Source: Oceanimonas baumannii (lineage in GTDB: Bacteria > Pseudomonadota > Gammaproteobacteria > Enterobacterales > Aeromonadaceae). From it: a stretch of DNA of 64,000 nucleotides. This document shows, piece by piece, positions 17,882 to 26,670 of the stretch. The translations under genes were made by a program, and so were the position numbers. The stretch spans positions 1-64,000 of the forward strand of contig NZ_NQJF01000007.1 of assembly GCF_002245495.1 (NCBI RefSeq), read 5' to 3'. Under the pieces are notes generated by a model, which was not told the DNA's origin, searched no databases, and saw only the letters and a list, made by a program, of their open reading frames with translations. How positions within the stretch are numbered: the stretch's first letter is position 1; the number at the start of each line of letters is the position of its first letter.

Positions 17882-18807
17882 GATGAGTAGACCTCGGTCA
17901 GAATTTTATCGGCACCGGCGGCCAGCAGGCGTTTGGCCAGTTCGCTACCGAGCTTTTTGCCCTGATCTGCCGGGCCGCGAATCTCATCATAAAGTACCTG
18001 GGTGCCATCGGGTCGACCCACCAGGCCACGCAGCCAGAGCTGATCGCCTTCCAACAGCGCATAAGAGCCGATAGGCACCTGACAACCGCCTTGCAGGCCA
18101 TGGTTCATGGCCCGCTCCGCCTCTACCCGCAACCGTGTGTCGTGATCGTTCAGCGGGGCCAGCAGGCTCAGCAGTTCGGTGTCATCCAGCCGGCACTCAA
18201 TGCCGACGGCACCCTGGCCGTTGGCAGGAAGACTGTCTTCCGGACTCAGCAGGCCGGCAATCCGCTCGTCGAGCTCCAGCCGCTTGAGACCGGCAGCAGC
18301 CAGAATAATGGCATCGTATTCGCCATCGTCCAGCTTGCGCAGCCGGGTCTGTACATTGCCGCGCAGTGTTTTGATGTTCAGTTCCGGGTAGCGGGCCCGG
18401 ATCTGACACTCTCGACGCAGGCTGGCGGTACCCACCACTGCACCGGCGGGTAATTCTGCCAGGGTTTTATAGTGATTGGAGACAAAAGCGTCCCGCGGGT
18501 CTTCCCGTTCACAGATAACCGTCAGGCCCAGTCCTTCGGGGAACTCAACCGGCACATCTTTCATTGAGTGCACGGCAATATCGGCCCGGCCGTCGAGCAT
18601 GGCCTGCTCAAGTTCCTTGATAAACAGACCCTTACCACCGATTTTGGACAGAGGGGTATCGAGCAGCACGTCCCCCTTGGTGGTCATGGGGACCAGTTCA
18701 ACGGTTACATCCTGGTGCAGAGCTTCCAGACGTTCCTTCACATAATGGGCCTGCCACAGGGCCAGCAGGCTTTTACGGGTGGCAATACGAATGGTGCGAT
18801 TAGCCAT
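17878..18807 (-). CDS. hemC: Porphobilinogen deaminase (hydroxymethylbilane synthase)
   Basis: A 309-residue enzyme that links four porphobilinogens using a covalently bound dipyrromethane primer. The primer cysteine is Cys242 ([11 protein letters not shown]), the same number as in E. coli. Substrate-binding elements ([34 protein letters not shown]) are intact. I use the internal ATG at 18807 because the family begins here ([13 protein letters not shown]); the frame is open for 29 more codons with no family similarity. It is the first gene of hemCDXY, divergent from cyaA. Confidence 0.95.
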   Translation of the reverse strand: MANRTIRIATRKSLLALWQAHYVKERLEALHQDVTVELVPMTTKGDVLLDTPLSKIGGKGLFIKELEQAMLDGRADIAVHSMKDVPVEFPEGLGLTVICEREDPRDAFVSNHYKTLAELPAGAVVGTASLRRECQIRARYPELNIKTLRGNVQTRLRKLDDGEYDAIILAAAGLKRLELDERIAGLLSPEDSLPANGQGAVGIECRLDDTELLSLLAPLNDHDTRLRVEAERAMNHGLQGGCQVPIGSYALLEGDQLWLRGLVGRPDGTQVLYDEIRGPADQGKKLGSELAKRLLAAGADKILTEVYSS

Positions 18808-18935
18808 AAAACTCTCGTTGTCTGTCGGGTATTTGGTTCTGATGTTATCACTGTTGTCTGGGCGTTTCAGGCAAAGAAAGAGGTTCAGCGGCATACCATG
18901 GCCCAGCTTTGCCGGTTATTGTTCATTTACTGACT

Positions 18936-18957
18936 AATTGCTACCATGATCACACTT
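18936..18957 (+). promoter_or_regulatory. Candidate CRP-binding site in the hemC-cyaA spacer
   Basis: The core TGCTA-N6-TCACA matches 8 of 10 CRP positions (consensus TGTGA-N6-TCACA), with AAT and CTT flanks as in good sites. It lies 57-78 bases before the cyaA start codon and about 130 before hemC. In E. coli, CRP-cAMP represses cyaA from a site overlapping its promoter, so negative feedback is the likely role. Promoter elements could not be placed with confidence. Confidence 0.5.
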
Positions 18958-19013
18958 TTGCCCGTCCGGCCCTGTCCGGGCTATATGTCGGTCCAACGAA
19001 GGCCATAACGCTA

Positions 19014-21554
19014 TTGCACGCTAATTTTCATCAGCTCGTTGAACGGTGTGAGCAATTTAATCAGCAGAAACTGACCCGCGCCCTGGCGGTCATGCATCGT
19101 TATGGCCAGCAGGTGTTTCAGTTGCTGCCGGTATTGTTGCATCACCACCACCCTCTGTTGCCGGGCTATGTTCCCGGCGATGTTCCGGCGGGCATCTGTC
19201 AGTTTGTGCCCAACGCCTGCCAGAGGGAATTTATTGACGAGTTGTGCCGGGCCGCCAATGGCCATCAGGGACTGGAACAGCACAGGGGCGAGATTCTGGG
19301 GCTTTATTCCATGGGCAGTACTTCGTCCATTGGTCAGGGCCATCGTTCTGATCTGGATATCTGGGTGTGTCATGCTCACACCATGGAGCCGGCCCGGGCT
19401 GCCTTGCTGCAGCAAAAATGCCTGCTGATCTCCAAGTGGGCCGAGCAACGCGGGGTGGAACTTAACTTCTTTCTTATTCCGGATAACAAATTTCGCACCG
19501 ACAACCAGCAATGGGTGGAAGGGGAAAGCTGCGGCAGCGCCCAGCACCTGTTATTGCTGGATGAGTTCTACCGCAGTCATCTGCGCATTGCCGGCAAGCG
19601 GCTGGTGTGGATGTTTGCGCCGGGCAAGCTGGGGCCCAATTACGATCGCTTTGTGGCCGAGCAGTTTGCCAACGGTACCCTGAATCATGATGAATGGCTG
19701 GATCTGGGGGGCTTTGCCCGTATTCCGGCGGAAGAGTATTTCGGCTCGGCGCTGTGGCAGCTGTATAAAAGCATCGACTCGCCTTACAAGGCGGTGCTGA
19801 AGACCGTGCTGATGGAAGCTTATTCTCACGAGTACCCCGATACTCAGTTGCTGTGCCGGCAGCTGAAGGAGGAGTTCCAGAAAGCAGAAGAACTGAATGA
19901 AACCCAGGATCACTATGTAGTGATGCTGGAAAAAGTGACCGATTATCTGAAATCCATCGGAGATGAGAAACGCCTCGATCTGGTGCGGCGCTGTTTTTAC
20001 CTTAAGGTGTCGGAAGCGCTGACAGCGGAGCAGGAAGGTGATGATTCTCTTGCCTGGCGGCGGCGGATCATCGACCGGTTGATCGATCTGTGGGGCTGGC
20101 CGGCGGAAAAGCTGGCCAAACTCGACGACCGGGAAAACTGGAAGGTAGAAGAAGTGAAGGCTGCCTACGGTGAATTGCTTGAGGCCCTGATGCAGAGCTA
20201 CCGCAGCCTGATCCAGTTCGCCCGGCGCAATAACATCAGCGAATCCATTAACCCGGAAGATATCGGTATTCTGTCGCGCAAATTGTATGCCGCCTTTGAA
20301 AACCTGCCAGGCAAAGTGCAGCTGATTAACCTGCGCATTGCACCAGATCTGAGTGAGTCTGATATTAGTCTGGTGCAGGTGCCGGAAGGTCGGGTGAATC
20401 AGGCCGGGTGGTATCTTTATAAATACGGGCTGTCGCCGGCCGAGATTATCGGTCGCAGTGCCATTGAACACAGCGATTATGTCAGCAGGCTGGTGGCCTG
20501 GGCGCATTTTAACGGGCTGTTGACCGAACGGACCCAATGGCATTTGTTTAATCAGAGCACGGATCTGAATCTGCAGCAGTTGCAGGAGTTCAGCCAGGAT
20601 CTGGCGGAACTGTTTCCGGTGCGGCTGCCATCCCCGAGCAACCTGGCGCTGAGCCGCCCCTGTGAAGTACGTCATCTCGCTATTTACCTTAACCTGGAAG
20701 AAGATCCCACAGCCCGCCGGCGGGACAGGGCCATTGAATTTGGTGCCAGCACCAGCGATCCCTTCAGTTTTGGCCGCCAGAGGGAAAACCTGGTGGGCTC
20801 GGTGGATATTATCTACCGCAACTCCTGGGATGAAGTTCGTACCCTCCACTTCGATGGTGAAACCGCGGTGGTGGACTCCCTGACGGCCATGCTGGGCAAA
20901 ATGCACCAAGGAGCCAGCCCGCCTGAAACGCTTAATGTATATTGCTATAGCCGGCATCTGCGTAGCCTGTTGCGTACGCGTTTTGAGCAACTGGTGCGGG
21001 AATGCATTGAGCTGCGCTTGGGCCCGGTGAACGGCCATCGGGTCAAGCGGTTACAGCTGGGAACGGAGCAGTTTGGGATTTTCTTTGAACGTCGTGGTGT
21101 GAGTGTGAAACACATGGAGCCGGAGCGGGTAAGCACACCGGCAGGTGCCATGCCGGCGCAGGGGCGCAGTCATGGCGAAAGTCAGCGGAATTATTCCCTG
21201 CGGCTGGATCAGCATCAGCGTCAGCCGGTGCCTGAGGTAGTGGATGCTTATGCCAGCGAAGGGCTGGTACAGTTTTTCTTCGAAAGTAGCGGTGACGGGT
21301 ACAACCTTTATATTCTGGATGAAGCCAACCGCACTGAGGTATATCACCAGGTGGCGGGCAGCAAAGACGATCTGGTGCTGAGCATTAACCGCCTGTATAC
21401 CGCCAATCAGGAGCAGACCGCGGGCCAGAGCCACTTCAGCCACTTTAATCTGCCCCAGTATTACGAGATTGTGCGTACCGACGATGAGGTCCGGGTACTT
21501 ACCTTTCGCACCTGCAAGGACGACCGGGATCCACAACAGGCCGATCCGGCCTGA
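19014..21554 (+). CDS. cyaA: Class I adenylate cyclase
   Basis: An 846-residue cytoplasmic enzyme making cAMP from ATP. Residues 1-440 are the catalytic domain with the nucleotidyltransferase motif [19 protein letters not shown]; the C-terminal half carries the glucose/PTS-responsive region ([39 protein letters not shown]). The chosen start is TTG at 19014: it aligns residue for residue with the TTG start of E. coli CyaA (848 aa) and has a GAAGG site 11 bases upstream. The frame is open further upstream to 18909 but shows no family similarity there. A weak start codon keeps CyaA low in E. coli. Confidence 0.94.
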   Translation: MHANFHQLVERCEQFNQQKLTRALAVMHRYGQQVFQLLPVLLHHHHPLLPGYVPGDVPAGICQFVPNACQREFIDELCRAANGHQGLEQHRGEILGLYSMGSTSSIGQGHRSDLDIWVCHAHTMEPARAALLQQKCLLISKWAEQRGVELNFFLIPDNKFRTDNQQWVEGESCGSAQHLLLLDEFYRSHLRIAGKRLVWMFAPGKLGPNYDRFVAEQFANGTLNHDEWLDLGGFARIPAEEYFGSALWQLYKSIDSPYKAVLKTVLMEAYSHEYPDTQLLCRQLKEEFQKAEELNETQDHYVVMLEKVTDYLKSIGDEKRLDLVRRCFYLKVSEALTAEQEGDDSLAWRRRIIDRLIDLWGWPAEKLAKLDDRENWKVEEVKAAYGELLEALMQSYRSLIQFARRNNISESINPEDIGILSRKLYAAFENLPGKVQLINLRIAPDLSESDISLVQVPEGRVNQAGWYLYKYGLSPAEIIGRSAIEHSDYVSRLVAWAHFNGLLTERTQWHLFNQSTDLNLQQLQEFSQDLAELFPVRLPSPSNLALSRPCEVRHLAIYLNLEEDPTARRRDRAIEFGASTSDPFSFGRQRENLVGSVDIIYRNSWDEVRTLHFDGETAVVDSLTAMLGKMHQGASPPETLNVYCYSRHLRSLLRTRFEQLVRECIELRLGPVNGHRVKRLQLGTEQFGIFFERRGVSVKHMEPERVSTPAGAMPAQGRSHGESQRNYSLRLDQHQRQPVPEVVDAYASEGLVQFFFESSGDGYNLYILDEANRTEVYHQVAGSKDDLVLSINRLYTANQEQTAGQSHFSHFNLPQYYEIVRTDDEVRVLTFRTCKDDRDPQQADPA

Positions 21555-21573
21555 AGTTCAGGCCCAACAGACC

Positions 21574-21885
21574 TTAAAGTGGCAGCTCGACGTCGCCCTG
21601 ACGTTTGGCCTGCAGGCTGATCCAGCTCAGCAGTTCATGGCCCTGACGATTATCGATCCACTTGTCACCTTCCAGCGCAAAGTGGTGACCGTTTTCCCGG
21701 GTGGCCAGCCAAATCTGATGCAGCGGCTCCTGACGGTTAATCACAAACTGTACGCCGTTCTCAAAGGTCAGGTTCATGACGCCACCTACCGTTTCGCATT
21801 CAATGTCTTCGCCGCTTTCGTCGATACGTGCCTCAATATGCTCGTAAATGGCATCCGCCAGAGCATGAAATTCGCTGTCGTTCAT
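21574..21885 (-). CDS. cyaY: Frataxin-like iron donor CyaY
   Basis: A 103-residue frataxin homologue that binds iron and modulates IscS-dependent iron-sulfur cluster assembly. Acidic helix 1 (residues about 3-30, with many Asp/Glu) and the beta-sheet motifs NGVQFVINRQEPLHQIWLA and HHFALEGDKWIDNRQGHEL are typical. The start at 21885 matches the family; the frame stays open for 68 more codons through the lptM region, which is not coding on this strand. It is convergent with cyaA and divergent from lptM, the same neighbourhood as in E. coli. Confidence 0.94.
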   Translation of the reverse strand: MNDSEFHALADAIYEHIEARIDESGEDIECETVGGVMNLTFENGVQFVINRQEPLHQIWLATRENGHHFALEGDKWIDNRQGHELLSWISLQAKRQGDVELPL

Positions 21886-21957
21886 TGCCCGCTTCCTATT
21901 GCTTTTGAGAATGTGAATGCGATTATAAGAGCCCTGAACCATATTCACAGTCATACG

Positions 21958-22080
21958 ATGAACAAATTCAAGCTGACCGCACTGGTTGCGCTGGTTCTGG
22001 GCCTGTCGGCTTGCGGCCTCAAAGGTCCGCTGACCCTGCCCGAAACCGAACAGCAACCCACTCAGGTTGAGCAATCGTAA
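21958..22080 (+). CDS. lptM: Small lipoprotein LptM (YifL)
   Basis: A 40-residue lipoprotein. The signal ends in the lipobox LSAC with Cys18, followed by GLKGPLTLPE, the hallmark of YifL/LptM, which in E. coli helps LptD mature at the outer membrane. It lies between divergent cyaY and lysA as in enterobacteria; lysA starts 11 bases after the stop. Confidence 0.9.
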   Translation: MNKFKLTALVALVLGLSACGLKGPLTLPETEQQPTQVEQS

Positions 22081-22091
22081 AGGAAACAACC

Positions 22092-23348
22092 TTGGATTAT
22101 TTCAATTATCAGGATGATGGCCGCCTTTACGGTGAAGCCTGCGATCTCACCCGTCTGGCCGAGCAACACGGCACTCCGCTTTATGTTTATTCCCGTGCCA
22201 CGCTGGAGCGTCACTGGAATGCCTTCGATCAGGCCGCCGGTGAGGTGGACCATTTGGTGTGCTATGCGGTGAAGGCCAATTCCAACCTGGCGGTGCTCAA
22301 TGTGCTGGCCCGGCTGGGCTCGGGTTTCGATATCGTCTCCGGCGGTGAGCTGAGCCGGGTGATTGCCGCTGGCGGCGACCCGAAGAAAGTGGTGTTCTCC
22401 GGCGTGGGCAAGCGCGACGATGAAATTCGTTTTGGTCTGGAGCAGGGCATTTTCTGCTTTAACGTGGAATCGGTGGCGGAACTGGCACGCATTAACCGGG
22501 TTGCGGAAACCATGGGTGTAAAAGCTCCGGTATCTATCCGGGTGAACCCGGATATCGATGCCGGTACCCATCCTTACATCTCCACCGGCCTGAAGGAAAA
22601 CAAGTTCGGTATTCCCATTGAGCAGGCCCGGGATATCTACCGCCAGGCGGCGGCCATGAGCCAGCTTGAGATCCACGGTGTGGACTGTCATATCGGCTCC
22701 CAGCTGACCGAGCTGTCCCCCTTCCTGGAAGCAGTAGACAAGCTGCTGGCGCTGATTGATGGCCTGGCCGAGGATGGTATTCATATCCGTCATCTGGATG
22801 TGGGTGGTGGCCTGGGTGTGCGCTACGACGATGAAACACCGCCGGAGCCACGGCACTATGCTGAGGAGCTGAAAAAGCGTCTGCAGGGCCGTAACCTGAC
22901 CCTGGTATTTGAGCCGGGCCGGGCTATTGCTGCCAACGCCGGTGTGCTGTTGACCCGGGTTGAGCACCTGAAGCCGGGTGAAGCCAAGAACTTCGCCATT
23001 GTTGATGCCGCCATGAACGATCTGATCCGTCCGGCCCTGTACAGTGCCTGGCAGGCCATCATTCCGGTGGATTCCACCCTGCAGCGCGACGCAGCGGTAT
23101 ACGATATCGTTGGTCCCATCTGTGAAACCGGTGATTTTATTGGTAAGGACCGTACACTTTCTATTATCGAGGGCGATCTGCTGGCAGTGCGTTCCGCCGG
23201 TGCCTATGGCTTTGTGATGGCGTCTAATTACAACAGCCGCCCCCGAGCAGCCGAAGTGATGGTGGACGGTGACCAGCACTATGTGGTGCGTGAGCGGGAA
23301 GAGCTGGCGGATCTGTGGCGGGGTGAACACCTGCTGCCCGGAGCCTGA
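22092..23348 (+). CDS. lysA: Diaminopimelate decarboxylase
   Basis: A 418-residue alanine-racemase-fold pyridoxal-phosphate enzyme, the last step of lysine synthesis. The cofactor lysine is Lys61 (CYAVKANSN); the substrate motifs HIGSQ, GGGLGVRY, EPGRA and the catalytic CETGD are intact. The start codon is TTG, with AGGAA 6 bases upstream. It is followed by dapF after 3 bases, so two late diaminopimelate/lysine steps are in one operon. Confidence 0.96.
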   Translation: MDYFNYQDDGRLYGEACDLTRLAEQHGTPLYVYSRATLERHWNAFDQAAGEVDHLVCYAVKANSNLAVLNVLARLGSGFDIVSGGELSRVIAAGGDPKKVVFSGVGKRDDEIRFGLEQGIFCFNVESVAELARINRVAETMGVKAPVSIRVNPDIDAGTHPYISTGLKENKFGIPIEQARDIYRQAAAMSQLEIHGVDCHIGSQLTELSPFLEAVDKLLALIDGLAEDGIHIRHLDVGGGLGVRYDDETPPEPRHYAEELKKRLQGRNLTLVFEPGRAIAANAGVLLTRVEHLKPGEAKNFAIVDAAMNDLIRPALYSAWQAIIPVDSTLQRDAAVYDIVGPICETGDFIGKDRTLSIIEGDLLAVRSAGAYGFVMASNYNSRPRAAEVMVDGDQHYVVREREELADLWRGEHLLPGA

Positions 23349-23351
23349 ATC

Positions 23352-24185
23352 ATGAGCACGCTTCATTTCTCCAAAATGCAGGGGCTGGGCAATGACTTTA
23401 TGGTGGTGGATGGCGTTACCCAGAAAGTCTTTTTCAACCCCGAGGTGATCCGCCAGCTGGCGGATCGCAACTTTGGGGTGGGGTTTGATCAGCTGCTGTT
23501 GGTGGAGCCGCCCTATGATCCTGAGCTCGATTTCCACTACCGTATCTTCAATGCCGATGGCTCCGAGGTGGAGCAATGTGGCAACGGTGCTCGCTGCTTT
23601 GCGCGCTTTGTGCGGCTAAAAGGCCTGACCAACAAGGATCGTATTGCTGTCAGCACTCAGAAGGGCAACATTGTACTGCAGCTGGAGAAGGATAATCAGG
23701 TGACCGTTAACATGGGGATACCTGAGTTTGATCCGGCTAATATTCCGTTTAAGGCGCAGAAAGCGGAAAAAACGTATCTGGTACGCACCCAGGATCAAAC
23801 CGTATTGTGCGGTGCTGTGTCCATGGGTAACCCGCACTGTGTGGTGGAAGTTGACGACATTAATACCGGCCAGGTAGCCGTACTGGGACCTGAGCTGGAA
23901 AACCATGAGCGCTTTCCGGCCCGGGTTAACGTAGGCTTTATGCAGATTGTAAATGCCCGGGAAGTGAACTTACGCGTGCATGAGCGCGGTGCCGGCGAAA
24001 CTCTGGCCTGCGGTACAGGTGCCTGTGCTGCAGCGGTAATGGGCATGAGTTGGGGCAAGCTGGCCGAGCGGGTAAAAGTGCATCTGCCCGGCGGTAGTCT
24101 GACCATTGCCTGGCAGGGCCCGGGCAAACCGGTATTTATGACCGGCCCGGCCACTCATGTATTTGACGGACAGATCAGTTTATGA
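23352..24185 (+). CDS. dapF: Diaminopimelate epimerase
   Basis: A 277-residue cofactor-independent epimerase converting LL- to meso-diaminopimelate for lysine and peptidoglycan. The two catalytic cysteines are Cys76 in [10 protein letters not shown] and the one in ACGTGACAA. Length is standard (E. coli 274). It overlaps the following DUF484 gene by 4 bases. Confidence 0.97.
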   Translation: MSTLHFSKMQGLGNDFMVVDGVTQKVFFNPEVIRQLADRNFGVGFDQLLLVEPPYDPELDFHYRIFNADGSEVEQCGNGARCFARFVRLKGLTNKDRIAVSTQKGNIVLQLEKDNQVTVNMGIPEFDPANIPFKAQKAEKTYLVRTQDQTVLCGAVSMGNPHCVVEVDDINTGQVAVLGPELENHERFPARVNVGFMQIVNAREVNLRVHERGAGETLACGTGACAAAVMGMSWGKLAERVKVHLPGGSLTIAWQGPGKPVFMTGPATHVFDGQISL

Positions 24186-24865
24186 CCGATAAAAGCGCCT
24201 TGGCTGAAGCCGGGCTTGATGAAAGTCAGATTGCAGATTATCTGGCCAGCCAGCCGGACTTTTTTGTCCGCCATCCCCAGTTGCTGGAGCAATTACGCCT
24301 GCCTCACGAGCAGCGGGGCAGTGTGTCGATGGTGGAAGCCCGCATGGAGCGTCAGCGCCAGCGTATTCATCAACTGGAAGAAGAGATCACCCAGCTGATG
24401 TCGGTGGCCGGCGAGAATGAGCGTATTTTTCGCGTGTATCTCGATCTCTATCCGCGGCTGTTTGAGTGTCGCTCTCCGGCCGAACTGGAGCTGCGTATTG
24501 CTCATGCTCTGCGGGAGCGGCTGCGGGTGACGGCGGTGCGGCTGGTACCAGACGCGCGCTGGTGTGACTTGCCTCAGGCCCAGTCCGGTGAACAGCTGGA
24601 AAAACTGTATCGTGAGCGTATGGCGGGCCAGGACGTGTATCTGGGCCGGCTTGGTCGGGAAGAAAAGCAGCGGCTGTTCGGTGATGCCCTGGTGAATTCC
24701 TGTGCGCTGATCCGTATTGGTCTGGAGGGAGAAATGGGGGTGCTGGCTTTTGGCAGCGCTGACAGCAGCCATTACCGCTCGGGCATGGATACCCTGATCA
24801 TTCGCCAGCTTGCCGGCTTTCTTGCCCTGCTGCTGCCGCGCATGGTGGAACATGGCCACGCCTGA
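24182..24865 (+). CDS. DUF484 family protein (YigA-like)
   Basis: A 227-residue cytoplasmic protein. It begins with a helical segment containing [20 protein letters not shown], typical of DUF484, then a coiled coil ([20 protein letters not shown]), then a GAF-like domain ([23 protein letters not shown]...[21 protein letters not shown]). Its function is not known. It sits between dapF and xerC as in most gammaproteobacteria, overlapping both. Confidence 0.88.
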   Translation: MTDKSALAEAGLDESQIADYLASQPDFFVRHPQLLEQLRLPHEQRGSVSMVEARMERQRQRIHQLEEEITQLMSVAGENERIFRVYLDLYPRLFECRSPAELELRIAHALRERLRVTAVRLVPDARWCDLPQAQSGEQLEKLYRERMAGQDVYLGRLGREEKQRLFGDALVNSCALIRIGLEGEMGVLAFGSADSSHYRSGMDTLIIRQLAGFLALLLPRMVEHGHA

Positions 24866-25781
24866 TCTGGCTCCACCTCAACTGGCTGTGACCATTACCG
24901 ACTTTCTCGACTACCTGCGGGTAGAGCGCCAGCTCAGCCCGCATACCCTGGACAATTACCGCCGCCATCTTGCGGCCATGAGCGAACAGCTGATCGAGTT
25001 GCAGCTGAGCGACTGGCGACAGCTGTCGGTCAGCCATGCCCGGGGGCTGGCGACTCGTATGCACAAACAGGGGCTGTCGCCGCGTTCCATTGCAGCCAGA
25101 CTCAGTGCGTTGCGCAGTTTCTGTGACTGGCTGGTGCTGACCGGTATGCTTGCCGCCAACCCTGCCAAGGGCGTGAGTGCACCCAAACAGGGCCGGCCCC
25201 TGCCCAAAAACCTGGATGTGGACGAACTGCACCAGCTGATGAATCTGGACGAAGCCGATCCACTGGCAGTCCGGGACAGGGCCATTATGGAGCTGATGTA
25301 TTCCTCTGGCCTGCGTCTGGCAGAGCTGGTAGCGCTTAACCTGGGCGATGTGCAGTTTGCCGAGCGCCAGGTACGGGTTATTGGTAAGGGTAACAAGGAG
25401 CGTATTCTGCCGGTGGGGCGTATGGCGCTGGACTGGCTGCAACAGTGGCTGAGCGTACGGGGCGAGCTGGCCGGGCCCGACGAGCCGGCCTTGTTCGTGA
25501 GCAAGCAGCGTCGGCGTATCACCCATCGCAGTGTACAGCTGCGCCTGGCCAAACGCGGCCAGCAGCAGGCGCTGTCCAGCCATGTACATCCCCATAAGTT
25601 GCGTCACTCCTTCGCCACCCATATGCTGGAATCCAGCGGTGATCTGCGTGCGGTGCAGGAGCTGCTGGGTCATGCCGACCTGGCCACTACTCAGATCTAC
25701 ACTCACCTCGACTTTCAGCACTTGGCTAATGCCTACGACCAGGCCCATCCCAGGGCCAGGCGCCGGGAGGATGAGGAGTAA
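24852..25781 (+). CDS. xerC: Tyrosine recombinase XerC
   Basis: A 309-residue site-specific recombinase that with XerD resolves chromosome dimers at dif. The N-terminal SAM-like core-binding domain (about 10-100) precedes the catalytic domain with Arg155, Lys179, His248-x-x-Arg251, His274 and nucleophile Tyr283 (QIYTH). Start 24852 matches the family and overlaps the end of the DUF484 gene by 14 bases. It is a housekeeping Xer, not a mobile-element integrase: the gene lies in conserved order with dapF and yigB. Confidence 0.95.
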   Translation: MATPDLAPPQLAVTITDFLDYLRVERQLSPHTLDNYRRHLAAMSEQLIELQLSDWRQLSVSHARGLATRMHKQGLSPRSIAARLSALRSFCDWLVLTGMLAANPAKGVSAPKQGRPLPKNLDVDELHQLMNLDEADPLAVRDRAIMELMYSSGLRLAELVALNLGDVQFAERQVRVIGKGNKERILPVGRMALDWLQQWLSVRGELAGPDEPALFVSKQRRRITHRSVQLRLAKRGQQQALSSHVHPHKLRHSFATHMLESSGDLRAVQELLGHADLATTQIYTHLDFQHLANAYDQAHPRARRREDEE

Positions 25782-25927
25782 AGTCGTCTGCCGTGTGAAG
25801 CATTAGTGCGGTTTGTCCGACGAAAGCGCATGACTCTGCAAACGATGAAAACTTGTGATCAGGAGACTGGGGTGCAGTGAAAGCAGGTTAGAATGCCCGC
25901 ATTGACTTTGGAAACCGGAACCCATGC

Positions 25928-26635
25928 ATGCGCTTTTACAAACGAATGGCGCCTATCAAGGTGCTCAGCTTTGATCTGGACGACACCCTTTACGATAACG
26001 TGCCGGTGATGGCGGCGGCCGAGGCCTGGTTGCTGAGGGCGCTGCGCGACGACTATCCCGAGTCCACCCTGCTGGGCGAAGCCAGCCTGGCGGCGATCAA
26101 GCGCCGGCTGATCGCCGAGCAGCCGGCACTGGCCCACGACGTTAGCGCCTGCCGCCGCCGCGTGCTGACCGAGGGCCTGCTGCAGCAGGGTGTAGCGCCG
26201 GAGCGGGCCGGGGAGCTGGCCGAACGTTTCTATCAGGGCTTTATCGACGAGCGCGGCAAAATCACCGTGCCCGAGGCCACCCACCGGGTGCTGACGGCGC
26301 TCAAGGACAAGTACCTGCTGGCGGTGATCACCAACGGTAATATGCCGCTGGAGCGCACCGAGCTGGCGTCCTATTTCGAGATTGTGCTCAAGGCGGGCCC
26401 CGACGGCCGCATGAAGCCGGCACCGGATCTGTTTCAGCGGCTGGCGGAGCAGGCCGGTGTGAGTCTGTCCGAGATCCTGCATATCGGTGATCACATTAAC
26501 ACCGACGTGGCCGGCGCCGTGCACAGCGGTTGTCAGGCGGTGTGGCTGAATGACAATGGCCGTACCGAAGCGGATCTGCAGTGTCTGCCCCAGGTTGCCC
26601 TGACGCGGTTGGAGCAGCTGACTGAACTGTTATAA
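25928..26635 (+). CDS. yigB: HAD-family phosphatase YigB (FMN/5-amino-6-ribitylaminouracil phosphate phosphatase)
   Basis: A 235-residue haloacid dehalogenase-like hydrolase. Motif I is FDLDDTLYD, motif II ITNG, and motif IV HIGDHINTDVAGA. The start MRFYKRM matches E. coli YigB (MRFYRP), which dephosphorylates FMN and a riboflavin precursor. It follows xerC after 146 bases that I cannot assign. Its 3' end contains the uvrD promoter. Confidence 0.9.
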   Translation: MRFYKRMAPIKVLSFDLDDTLYDNVPVMAAAEAWLLRALRDDYPESTLLGEASLAAIKRRLIAEQPALAHDVSACRRRVLTEGLLQQGVAPERAGELAERFYQGFIDERGKITVPEATHRVLTALKDKYLLAVITNGNMPLERTELASYFEIVLKAGPDGRMKPAPDLFQRLAEQAGVSLSEILHIGDHINTDVAGAVHSGCQAVWLNDNGRTEADLQCLPQVALTRLEQLTELL

Positions 26636-26662
26636 TCGCCGGCATACTGTAAATATTCCCAG
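26609..26662 (+). promoter_or_regulatory. uvrD promoter and LexA (SOS) box
   Basis: A -35-like TTGGAG (26609-26614) and a perfect -10 TATAAT (26631-26636) are 16 bases apart. CTGTAAATATTCCCAG at 26647-26662 differs at only two positions from the LexA box of E. coli uvrD and lies just past the expected transcription start, where bound LexA would block elongation or clearance. The stop codon of yigB overlaps the -10 box. Confidence 0.85.
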
Positions 26663-26670
26663 GAGTTGTG

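Noticed and set aside
19551-21038. 495-codon minus-strand frame inside cyaA
   Set aside because: Mirror frame of cyaA without recognisable domain.
22062-23576. 504-codon minus-strand frame across lysA
   Set aside because: Antisense shadow of lysA and the start of dapF; composition typical of a mirror frame and no known domain.
24852-25781. Tyrosine recombinase as a sign of a genomic island
   Set aside because: The sequence and conserved dapF-DUF484-xerC-yigB order show the housekeeping dimer-resolution enzyme, and no att-like repeats flank it.
25782-25927. Non-coding gap between xerC and yigB as a small RNA or promoter
   Set aside because: No terminator hairpin, no convincing promoter and no known RNA motif could be seen.
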